Source of the DNA: Salinivirgaceae bacterium
GTDB taxonomy: Bacteria; Bacteroidota; Bacteroidia; Bacteroidales; SZUA-534
Assembly: GCA_017527435.1 (NCBI GenBank)
Contig: JAFXQB010000016.1
Coordinates: 1-64,000, forward strand
Length of the DNA: 64,000 nt
Reading direction: 5' to 3'
Numbering within the stretch: the first letter of the stretch is position 1; each line of letters starts with the position of its first letter. Of this stretch, positions 16,689 to 24,355 are shown in pieces. The position numbers and the translations under genes were made by a program. The notes under the pieces were generated by a model, which saw only the letters and a list, made by a program, of their open reading frames with translations, had not been told where the DNA came from and did not search any database.

Positions 16689-16758
16689 TCCAAGAAATTC
16701 AATTGTATTCCTGTTGCGTATTCAATTAGCAATATCTATCTATCAGTATATAAAGTAT

Positions 16759-18135
16759 TTATGGTTGTGGTGCGGCCTGCAACTCAAGTTTGTAGCAGAC
16801 GCATTCCGCATCGCGGTAGAACTCGGTCGCGCCCCAGCGCTGCCAGTATTGGTGGGTTTTCAGACGGTGAAGCACGGGAATGAAAAGGAAGTCGTAGCGG
16901 GCTTTCAGTTCGGGCATTATCGACATTAACATATTGTAGTTCAGTTGCGTGCCGCGATATGGCTCGGCGACAATGAACGAGAAAACCGCCGTGTAGCGAC
17001 GGGCGTTGAGCCGCGCAAGCAAATCGGGGGCGTCGGTGGCAATCTGCGGCACTTCGTCTTCAATGCGGTAGTCGCTCATATTGAGCAGGCCGATAACCTT
17101 TCCGTCGGCATCTATCGCCTTGACACTCATCGGCCAGTTGAAGTGCAGCGTGTGCACCCATTGCTCCACATCGGTGCGGTCGAAGCCGTATTGGCGCACC
17201 ATCCAGTCGGTGGTCAGCGGTGCGTCGTCGTCGGTCATCCGCTCCAAAGTGTAGGGCTTGCAGATTCTTAACGTGTTGTAAGTCAGCAATATTTCGGGGT
17301 GATATGACAGTTTTGCCTTTCGAAGTCCAGGCAGGCCCATATCTTCTTCGCGGTTCAGATAGGTGAATTGTTCGGGCAGGTGCGCGGCAAATTGCTGATT
17401 GATAATGGCAAAGGCGCCTTCAATGCGGCGGTCGGCCTTCTCAACGCAGACGTCGAAGGTGTCGGTGGTGACGGCGGCGCCATAGGTGAAGGCCACCATC
17501 TGCCCGTCGATAAAAATGCTTCCGCCAGTCATTTGCAGGGCGTCCCAATTGGCAAAGACGGTCTCCATAACGCGCTGCTCGGCCAGAATGGTGCGGTTGG
17601 CGTCTTTCTCTTCGAGCCACGTTGCCGTGAGCCGTCGGCACTCGTCGAAGAGTTCGGGCGCAAGCGGGCGGTACTCAAAATCGGGGTGCTCGGCGCGAAA
17701 TCGGTTCGCGTGGTTGCGCTTGGCCTGATAGGCGCCGCCCTGAAGCGTGGCAAGGCTGCTGCGGCGGTAGATATAGTCGTATTGGTTGCGGACGGCTTCC
17801 GCCTTGATTATCAGGTCGGAATGCTGACTTTCGACGGCCTGCACCTGCGAGTCTTCGAGTCCGAGCAGCATCAGGCAGCCGCCGCTGTCGGCAAGAAGGT
17901 CGTGCACAAGTTCGGGCTGAAGATTGCCCGCCGTGCAGACCATATAGGCCCGTCGGCCATCGAAGGTGAAGCGCAGCACCACGGCGTCGGTCAGCACGCA
18001 GACTTCGGTTTGAAACCAAAACTGCCAGCCCACAAGGTTGGCGAAGTCGTAGTTGCAGTTGCGCCGTCCAGCCTTGAGCGACACGGCCTGCACAGCCGCG
18101 CGGTCCGTAACTGAAAGGGTGTGGAACGTCAGCAT
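16759..18135 (-). CDS. DUF2156-type acyltransferase fused to a GNAT-like domain
   Basis: A 458-residue protein. The first about 280 residues resemble the LPG_synthase_C/DUF2156 family (phosphatidylglycerol lysyltransferase C-terminal domain; tandem GNAT folds that use aminoacyl-tRNA or acyl donors): RAAVQAVSLKAGRRNCNYDFANLVGW, GGSIFIDGQMVAFTYG and YLNREEDMGLPGLRKAKLSYHP. The last about 160 residues look like a further GNAT domain (GKVIGLLNMSDYRI, FSFIVAEPYRGTQLNYNMLM, HQYWQRWGATEFY). The ATG at 18135 overlaps the stop of the upstream GNAT gene by 7 bases, so the two are coupled. A longer frame reaching 18240 exists but would overlap that gene heavily. No membrane segments are seen, so it is not a full MprF. 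Substrate unknown. Confidence 0.75.
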   Translation of the reverse strand: MLTFHTLSVTDRAAVQAVSLKAGRRNCNYDFANLVGWQFWFQTEVCVLTDAVVLRFTFDGRRAYMVCTAGNLQPELVHDLLADSGGCLMLLGLEDSQVQAVESQHSDLIIKAEAVRNQYDYIYRRSSLATLQGGAYQAKRNHANRFRAEHPDFEYRPLAPELFDECRRLTATWLEEKDANRTILAEQRVMETVFANWDALQMTGGSIFIDGQMVAFTYGAAVTTDTFDVCVEKADRRIEGAFAIINQQFAAHLPEQFTYLNREEDMGLPGLRKAKLSYHPEILLTYNTLRICKPYTLERMTDDDAPLTTDWMVRQYGFDRTDVEQWVHTLHFNWPMSVKAIDADGKVIGLLNMSDYRIEDEVPQIATDAPDLLARLNARRYTAVFSFIVAEPYRGTQLNYNMLMSIMPELKARYDFLFIPVLHRLKTHQYWQRWGATEFYRDAECVCYKLELQAAPQP

Positions 18136-18593
18136 AAAACAATTTCCATTGTGGTTTTCTGCACCTGCATTCCCATATTTTGGTAGAACGACAAGGCCGC
18201 GTCGTTGCCCGTCCAAACATTCAACGTAATGTTGTGGCAACCAATCGATTGCGCATAGTTTCGCACGTGCTCGAACAGCGATTTGCCAACGTGGCGGCCA
18301 CGGGCGCTCTCGTCAACGCAAATGTCGTCGATATAAAGCGTTTTTGCGTCTTGCAGCAGTTTATTGTTCTGAACTTCAGTGATTTGGCAAAATGCATAAC
18401 CGAGCACGCCGCCGTCGTCGAAAACGAAAATCGGCTTGTTGTCGTCGGTCAGCATTTGGTTGAGTTCCTGCTCGTTATACTTGGTTGTGTGCGGTTTGAA
18501 CAAGTCGGGGCGGATATGGTAATGAACCATATTCACTTGGTGCAATAGATTGATAATCTGCCCAATATCGGCAGTGGTTGCGCGTCGAATCAT
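18129..18593 (-). CDS. GNAT family N-acetyltransferase
   Basis: A 154-residue acetyltransferase. IRRATTADIGQIINLLHQ starts the fold; the acetyl-CoA binding loop is VDESARGRHVGKSLFEHV, and NAYAQSIGCHNITLNVW-like strands with ALSFYQNMGMQVQKTTMEIVL complete it. The ATG at 18593 is chosen since the longer frame would run through the promoter at 18633-18640 and since AAAAGGG precedes this ATG. It is the first gene of a two-gene unit with the DUF2156 protein. The acceptor is unknown. Confidence 0.88.
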   Translation of the reverse strand: MIRRATTADIGQIINLLHQVNMVHYHIRPDLFKPHTTKYNEQELNQMLTDDNKPIFVFDDGGVLGYAFCQITEVQNNKLLQDAKTLYIDDICVDESARGRHVGKSLFEHVRNYAQSIGCHNITLNVWTGNDAALSFYQNMGMQVQKTTMEIVLC

Positions 18594-18632
18594 CCCTTTT
18601 CCTTTTAATCGCAAAAGACTTGCTTTCGCTCG

Positions 18633-18665
18633 CAAATATAAAGTTTTGGAAATATCCTTTTCAAG
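18633..18665 (-). promoter_or_regulatory. Promoter of the GNAT-DUF2156 operon
   Basis: TATATTTG on the minus strand (18640 to 18633) is an exact -7 box, and CTTG (18665 to 18662) lies 21 bases upstream in the -33 position. The GNAT ATG is 40 bases downstream. Confidence 0.7.
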
Positions 18666-18792
18666 TTTCGGTCACAGCCGATTATTATAGAAAATCATAG
18701 AAATCGTTTCGGTTAAAATGGTAAAATTTGCAATAAACCGCCCAATGTGCATAAATCGACGTTTTTTTTAGGCATTATCTGACATTCGCACC

Positions 18793-18800
18793 TATATTTG
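18793..18800 (+). promoter_or_regulatory. -7 promoter element of murF-alr
   Basis: TATATTTG is an exact match to TAnnTTTG, 17 bases before the ATG, implying a very short leader. A T-run (18762-18769) sits near the -33 position without a clear TTTG. Confidence 0.62.
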
Positions 18801-18817
18801 GAAAAAATCTGAACATT

Positions 18818-21280
18818 ATGGCAAGTTACTCTATAGGCGACATTGCCGCTGTGGTTGGCGGCAAGTTGACACGCGGCTCGGGCGGCAACATCTCTCACAT
18901 TCTGATTGACAGTCGTAAGGTGGTTTTTGCCCGCGAGAGCCTGTTTTTCGCGCTCAAAGGCACACGCAACGACGGGCACCGTTTCATCACCGAACTTTAC
19001 AAGTCGGGCGTGCGCAATTTTGTGGTGGACCATCTGCCGCAAAATGCTGAAAGTTACCAATATGCGAACTTCATTGTTGTTGAGAACACGCTGAAGGCGC
19101 TGCACCAACTTGTCAGTTGGCACCGTCAGAAGATGACAATGCCTGTGGTGGGCATCACTGGCAGCAATGGCAAGACGATTGTGAAGGAATGGGCCTGCAA
19201 ATGCCTTGCGCCCGAGAAGTTAATTGCCCGAAATCCAAAGAGTTACAATAGTCAGATTGGCGTTCCGCTGTCGGTTTGGCTGCTTCAACCCGACAACAAT
19301 CTGGGCATTTTCGAAGCGGGCATTTCACAGCCTGGCGAGATGGATGCGCTCGAGAACATCATCCGTCCCGACATTGGCATTTTCACTAACATCGGCGACG
19401 CCCACCAAGAGAATTTCACAAGCATTGAGCAGAAACTGACCGAGAAACTGAAACTTTTCAAAAACGCCAAAGTTTTGATTTTTGGCGCTGACAATCAGTT
19501 AGTTCGCGAGAAGATAAAAGCAACCGTCAGTCCTGAAACAAAACTGTTCACTTGGGGCACGCAGCCCGATGTGAATCTGTATGTGGAATCGGTTGATTAT
19601 CAGCCAACAAATGCTACCATCCACGCAATGTACAACAACGAGCGGTTTGCGGCGCAGATTCCGTTTGCCGACAAGGCTTCGGTTGAAAACGCCTTGCAGG
19701 TCTGGTCGTTGATGCTGGTCTTTGGTTATGATAATCAGACAATTGTGCAGCGGCTGGCCACCATCGAGCCAATCGCTATGCGCCTTGAACTGAAGGAAGG
19801 CAACAACAACTGCTCGATAATCAACGACAGTTACAACTGCGATATGGAATCGCTGCGGATTGCGCTCGACTACTTGAGCGTGCAGAATCAGCACCCGCAG
19901 AAGGTTTTGATTTTGAGCGATATAGAACAGAGCGGTTATACCAAAAGCGACCTTTATCACCACATTGCGGTGCTCATCAGGCAGAAAAACATTGACCGAC
20001 TGATTGGTATCGGTCAGGATATCAAGTCGTTCTCGAACTTTTTCGATTTGCGCAAAGATTTCTTCGCCACCACACAGGATTTTCTCGACCACTTCGATTT
20101 CAGCAAGATACAGAACGCATCGGTGTTGCTGAAGGGCGCGCGGTCGTTCAGTTTTGAGCGTATTTCGACGGTTTTGCAGAAGCAGTCGCACCAAACGGTG
20201 ATGGCTATCGACCTTTCGGCTATGGAACATAACTTGAACTATTTCAAGAGTTTGCTGAAGCCTACTACCGAAATGTGCTGTATGCTGAAGGCGTTTGCCT
20301 ACGGAAGCGGTACGCACGAAATCGCCAATCTGTGTCAGTATCAGCGAGTTGCGATGATTGCTGTGGCTTTCGCCGACGAAGGCGTTGAGCTGCGCCGCGA
20401 CGGCATCCACATTCCAATTCTGGTGCTCAACCCCGAGCGCGACAGTTTTGCGCAGATGATTGAGTATCGACTTGAGCCCGAAGTGTATAACTATGTGACG
20501 CTCAACACTTTCAATCAGGCGGTTTTGGATGCTGGGCAGACCGATTATCCAATCCACCTGAAACTCGACACGGGTATGCACCGCAGCGGTTTTATGCCCG
20601 ACGACACCGATAATGTGATTGAAGCTATTCATAACGCAAAAGGCTTGAAAATCAAGACGATATTCTCGCACCTTGCCACCGCCGACGAGTACGACCAAGA
20701 CGATTACACGCTGTCGCAGTTGAACACTTTCGAGACGATGAGCAGCGCCATAATGGCCAAGATGGACTATCCAATTAAGCGCCACATTTTGAATTCGGCT
20801 GGCATTGAGCGCTTTGCCGACAAATGGCAGTACGATATGGTGCGCCTTGGAATCGGCCTTTACGGCCTGAGTGTTGCGGGTGCGCAGTTGCAGCCCATCG
20901 CCACGCTGACAAGTTCGCTGGCGCAAATCAAGCATCTGCCAGCGGGAACAACGGTTGGTTACAGCCGCCGCGGCAAACTTACTCGCGATTCTGATATCGC
21001 CACTGTGCCAATCGGTTACGCCGACGGTCTGCGCCGATGCTTGGGTAACGGCAACGGAAAACTCTGGTATAAAGGCCATTTGGTGCCAATCATCGGTAAC
21101 ATCTGTATGGATATTTGTATGGTCGATGTCACTGGCCTTGACGCGCACGAAGGAGACCCTGTCGAGATTTTTGGCAAGAACCTGCCCATCACTCAAGTTG
21201 CCGAATGGATGAACACCATTCCGTACGAAGTGCTCACAGGAATCTCGCGACGCGTAAAACGGACGTATGAGTATGAATGA
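18818..21280 (+). CDS. murF-alr: Bifunctional MurF ligase / alanine racemase
   Basis: An 820-residue fusion that links two steps of peptidoglycan precursor synthesis: Alr makes D-alanine from L-alanine, and MurF adds D-Ala-D-Ala to UDP-MurNAc-tripeptide. The MurF half (1 to about 455) has the Mur ligase P-loop GITGSNGKT at 112-120 and the NPKSYNSQIGVPLSVW motif. The Alr half (about 460-820) begins TVMAIDLSAMEHNLNYF, with the PLP lysine K491 in MLKAFAYGSG, then LDTGMHRSGF, SHLATADEYD, GYSRRGKLTRDSDIATVPIGYADG and GNICMDICMVDVT. This fusion is known in Bacteroidota. Note FAY instead of the common DAY after the PLP lysine, seen in this subgroup. Both halves look complete. Confidence 0.95.
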   Translation: MASYSIGDIAAVVGGKLTRGSGGNISHILIDSRKVVFARESLFFALKGTRNDGHRFITELYKSGVRNFVVDHLPQNAESYQYANFIVVENTLKALHQLVSWHRQKMTMPVVGITGSNGKTIVKEWACKCLAPEKLIARNPKSYNSQIGVPLSVWLLQPDNNLGIFEAGISQPGEMDALENIIRPDIGIFTNIGDAHQENFTSIEQKLTEKLKLFKNAKVLIFGADNQLVREKIKATVSPETKLFTWGTQPDVNLYVESVDYQPTNATIHAMYNNERFAAQIPFADKASVENALQVWSLMLVFGYDNQTIVQRLATIEPIAMRLELKEGNNNCSIINDSYNCDMESLRIALDYLSVQNQHPQKVLILSDIEQSGYTKSDLYHHIAVLIRQKNIDRLIGIGQDIKSFSNFFDLRKDFFATTQDFLDHFDFSKIQNASVLLKGARSFSFERISTVLQKQSHQTVMAIDLSAMEHNLNYFKSLLKPTTEMCCMLKAFAYGSGTHEIANLCQYQRVAMIAVAFADEGVELRRDGIHIPILVLNPERDSFAQMIEYRLEPEVYNYVTLNTFNQAVLDAGQTDYPIHLKLDTGMHRSGFMPDDTDNVIEAIHNAKGLKIKTIFSHLATADEYDQDDYTLSQLNTFETMSSAIMAKMDYPIKRHILNSAGIERFADKWQYDMVRLGIGLYGLSVAGAQLQPIATLTSSLAQIKHLPAGTTVGYSRRGKLTRDSDIATVPIGYADGLRRCLGNGNGKLWYKGHLVPIIGNICMDICMVDVTGLDAHEGDPVEIFGKNLPITQVAEWMNTIPYEVLTGISRRVKRTYEYE

Positions 21281-21385
21281 TGAGTGTTTAGTGTTTAGAG
21301 GTGAGAGGTGAGAAGTTGTTTCATATTATTCTCATAGTGCACAATCGCTTCTTGTAAAAACTTATAACTTAAAACAAAATCGGCT

Positions 21386-22750
21386 ATGAATTTCAGATTT
21401 TATGCGATTGCCGCAATCGGGTTGATATTTAGTAACATAAGCGCATCGGCGCAGACCGACACTTCAAAAGTTTACACATTTCTTGAGAATATGCCCGATG
21501 CCGGCATTTATCTGCCTGCACCGCCCGACACGTCGAGCCTTGAGTATGCCGATGATGTGATTCAGTGGCAGTGGGGCAAGACCGTCCGCAATACGCCGCG
21601 TGGCGCAATGGCCAACCGCGACGGCAAGTGGGGGCACGAGATTATGGCCGAAATCTATTCGGGCGTTTTCGGGTTCACAATCTGCGAAGACAGCACGCCC
21701 GCTATTTGGAAATTGCTTGTAAAAGCTTCGTACACAGGACATTTCAGTACTTCGAAGGCCAAGCGGAAATATATGCGCACACGTCCGTTCGCACAGTTCA
21801 ACGAGCACACGTGGTCGGAATTCGACGACGATAAAGAGCTGCGCCACAACGGCTCGTACCCGTCGGGGCACACGTCGCTATCGTGGTCGATGGCGCTGGT
21901 TTTTGCCGAGATGGTGCCCGAACTGCAAGACACCATTTTGCGGCGCGCCTATCAGTATGCCGAGAGCCGCGTGATTGTGGGGGCGCACTATCAGAGCGAT
22001 ATTGAAGCCGGTCGGCTGGCGGCTTCGGCGGGTGTGGCAAGCATTCACACAAGCCCGTACTTCCTGGCCGATATTCAGGCCGCCCGCGCCGAATACAACC
22101 GCATTAAAGGCTTGAAAACCACGCCAATAACAAATGCAATGCCCGATGGGCGGAAAATTCTTGATTCGCCCGTCGATACCATTAGCCGCCGTTTTTATGG
22201 CGATGTGGCGCAGTATTGGCAGTCGAAGGCCGAACGCGGCACCGAGCGCGGCCGTCAGGCCATTGCCGATGGCAGTATCGATGCTCTGCTGGCTGGATTC
22301 AGCGTTCCTGCCGGTTTTGAGATTAGCCAAAAGGCAACGCCGGCGCTTGCCGCAATGTTGCAGATGGGGCAGGAATCGTTATCGGCAAATGCCAACCAAA
22401 TGAAAACCACCGCTTTCCGTAAGCGTCCCTATGTGCAGTTCGGTGAGCCGACGCTCATTCCCGAAGCCGAAGATTCCACAGCGCAAACGTCGAGTTATCT
22501 GTCGGCCACAGCCGAAGTGGGATGGGGGCTGGCTCTTTTGCTCGCTGAAATAGTTCCGGAACGCCAAAACGAGATTCTGACGCGCGGATTCGAATACGGT
22601 CGTAGCCGCGTCATTGCCGGATACAACTACGCAAGCGATGTTCAGGCAAGTCGCGTTATGGCCGCTTGCGTTGTGGCGCACCTTCACGCCGATGCCAAAT
22701 TCAGCAAGCTGGTTGAAAAGGCAAAGAAAGAGTATGGAAAAAGGAAGTAG
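21386..22750 (+). CDS. Secreted tandem PAP2 (class A acid phosphatase-like) protein
   Basis: A 454-residue protein with a signal peptide (cleavage after SASAQ, about residue 23). The first PAP2 domain has all three phosphatase signatures: KAKRKYMRTRP (KX6RP), GSYPSGHTSLS, and SRVIVGAHYQSDIEAGR with the catalytic His. A second, related region follows at about residues 330-440: KTTAFRKRPYVQFGE, then SSYLSATAEVGWGLALLLAEIVPERQ, then SRVIAGYNYASDVQASR. The two halves align over the AE-VPE and SRV-AG-Y-SD-R stretches, but the second lacks PSGH and has Asn where the catalytic His should be. So one active site plus one apparently dead repeat. It is probably periplasmic and acts on phosphomonoesters. 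Confidence 0.87.
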   Translation: MNFRFYAIAAIGLIFSNISASAQTDTSKVYTFLENMPDAGIYLPAPPDTSSLEYADDVIQWQWGKTVRNTPRGAMANRDGKWGHEIMAEIYSGVFGFTICEDSTPAIWKLLVKASYTGHFSTSKAKRKYMRTRPFAQFNEHTWSEFDDDKELRHNGSYPSGHTSLSWSMALVFAEMVPELQDTILRRAYQYAESRVIVGAHYQSDIEAGRLAASAGVASIHTSPYFLADIQAARAEYNRIKGLKTTPITNAMPDGRKILDSPVDTISRRFYGDVAQYWQSKAERGTERGRQAIADGSIDALLAGFSVPAGFEISQKATPALAAMLQMGQESLSANANQMKTTAFRKRPYVQFGEPTLIPEAEDSTAQTSSYLSATAEVGWGLALLLAEIVPERQNEILTRGFEYGRSRVIAGYNYASDVQASRVMAACVVAHLHADAKFSKLVEKAKKEYGKRK

Positions 22751-22802
22751 GATTAAGTATTTTGATGATAATAAATCACTCGTCGATTTTCGTCATTAAA
22801 AA

Positions 22803-24194
22803 CTACTTCTTCCTGAACAAATGCACGTACCCTTTGCGGCGGAATTTTTCGTCGTTCCAACCTTCGGCGTAGATGGTGTAGAAGTAGACGCCTGCGGGCG
22901 CGTCGCCAAAGCCGAATGTCTTGCCGTCCCAACCTTCCCAACTGCCATCGTTGTCTTCGTAACTGTAGATTCTCATGCCCCAACGGTCGTAAATCTTGAT
23001 TTCGAAGTGGCGGATTGATTTCGGCATTGTCTCATCCGTAAATTTGAACACAGGGTTGGCGCCGCCTGGTGTGAAGGCGTTCGGAATGTCAGGGTTCTTT
23101 GCGATGAACGACGAATCGACATTGATGTATTCTTCCTTCAGCAGGCGGTCGACGCATTGGTGCTGTTCGCCATCGACAATGTAGACAGGGCCTTTCACCA
23201 TCAGTGCCACGTCGTAGCCGTATTTCTCATTCGGGCGTCTGTACAGAATCGAGTCGGGCAGATACTGCGTTGTGATGGTGTCTGTCATTAGTGAGTCGGC
23301 TTCCACAACGCGCTGGTCGATAGGCTTATAGAAGTACCATGACCACTCGATGGCATTTTCCGAACTGTCGATGAACTGCACGAGTAGCGGTGCCTGGCCG
23401 CTGCTGTCGGTTTCTTCGGTCGGGACAAAACTGCGGCTGGCCGAGAATTTGGCTTTCACGGCTTTCAGATAGACGTTGCCGTCGCCGTTGTCGTCGCCTT
23501 CTTCAATCTCAAGTTTCTTGGTGCGGCTCTCGCCGTGCGAGTCTTCAACCGTCAGTCTGTAAACTGTTGGTTTTGTGGGCGCTTCAAAAACGGGGTTCTT
23601 CACCGACGGAATGGCGGCGCCTTGCGGCGTGGCTTCCCATCGGTATTTCATAAATTTTACGTTATCACTAAAATAGGTCAGGGGCTTGCCGCTCACACGG
23701 TCGTAGTATTCAAATTCTTCGTCATAGGCCATCGATGTGTGCAGTTCCATCAGTTCGCAGGTCGAGTTGTAGACGTTTATGGCGCTCACATTGAATTCGT
23801 TTTGGAAAACCCATGCGTAAAATGCTGTGTCCCATGTGTTTTGGCTATTGCTTACGGTCACCATGTAGCCGCCTTGCGTGCAGTTGTCCTTGGTCGATTC
23901 GGCCACGCCGCTTTCGGTTTTCAGTGCGATATCGAATTTCGAAGTCCGCTCGTTGTAACTGAACCAACTGAAAGTCAGGTTTGTGCTGTCGGGCACCGAT
24001 GCCGTAAGAGTGCCTGTGGTATTGAATCCGCGCGGGTCGGAATAGTAGACGAAAATCGGGTCGTTGGCAATCGAGTCGGTTTTGTAGGTGGTGGTGTCGG
24101 ACCTGCTGGCATTGGCCGTTATTTGTGCGAAAGCACTGCCGCCCCAAAGAATCAGGCCGACGAGTAGCAAAATTGATGGTCCGCGTTTAGTCAT
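22803..24194 (-). CDS. Secreted protein with gliding-motility-type C-terminal domain (T9SS type B)
   Basis: A 463-residue cell-surface or exported protein. ATG 24194 gives a clean signal peptide (GPSILLLVGLILWGGSAFAQ); the longer frame from a TTG adds a poor N-terminus. The middle has PKD/Ig-like pieces (PTVYRLTVEDSHGESRTKKL; QAPLLVQFIDSSENAIEWSWYF). The last about 90 residues, from IPNAFTPGG through FEIKIYDRWGMRIYSYEDNDGSWEGWDGK to GVYFYTIYAEG and RKGYVHLFR, are the gliding-motility-associated C-terminal domain that directs export by the type IX secretion system. Ligand or role unknown; such proteins are often adhesins. It is divergent to the helicase gene and convergent to the PAP2 gene. 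Confidence 0.85.
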   Translation of the reverse strand: MTKRGPSILLLVGLILWGGSAFAQITANASRSDTTTYKTDSIANDPIFVYYSDPRGFNTTGTLTASVPDSTNLTFSWFSYNERTSKFDIALKTESGVAESTKDNCTQGGYMVTVSNSQNTWDTAFYAWVFQNEFNVSAINVYNSTCELMELHTSMAYDEEFEYYDRVSGKPLTYFSDNVKFMKYRWEATPQGAAIPSVKNPVFEAPTKPTVYRLTVEDSHGESRTKKLEIEEGDDNGDGNVYLKAVKAKFSASRSFVPTEETDSSGQAPLLVQFIDSSENAIEWSWYFYKPIDQRVVEADSLMTDTITTQYLPDSILYRRPNEKYGYDVALMVKGPVYIVDGEQHQCVDRLLKEEYINVDSSFIAKNPDIPNAFTPGGANPVFKFTDETMPKSIRHFEIKIYDRWGMRIYSYEDNDGSWEGWDGKTFGFGDAPAGVYFYTIYAEGWNDEKFRRKGYVHLFRKK

Positions 24195-24254
24195 CTTGAA
24201 AAAAACTTTCGATAGCAATAACTCAAAAATCGAGCGCAATATTATATAAAATTA

Positions 24255-24274
24255 GGCAAATCGTGCGATTTGCC
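24255..24274. promoter_or_regulatory. Perfect 20-base palindrome between divergent genes
   Basis: GGCAAATCG-TG-CGATTTGCC: nine paired bases and a two-base centre, in the gap between the T9SS-type cargo gene (minus) and the helicase gene (plus). The position between two divergent starts suits an operator; a terminator role is unlikely because no gene ends here. Confidence 0.45.
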
Positions 24275-24355
24275 GTTTTGTTAAAAACTATGTCGCCGAC
24301 ATTCGGTTTCTCTCAACTTTTTTGCGGTAATTTGCCGACGATTGAAACTGAAGAA

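Noticed and set aside
18136..18240. A longer N-terminus for the DUF2156-GNAT protein
   Set aside because: It would overlap the GNAT gene by over 100 bases in another frame; ATG 18135 with a 7-base overlap is the usual coupling.
19499..21196. A 565-codon open frame on the minus strand opposite murF-alr
   Set aside because: It is an antisense shadow of a fully recognisable bifunctional enzyme, with low-complexity composition and no family motifs.
24263..24355. An N-terminal extension of the helicase starting at a GTG
   Set aside because: The 31 extra residues have no family similarity and would place the start inside the palindrome; ATG 24356 begins the conserved helicase start.
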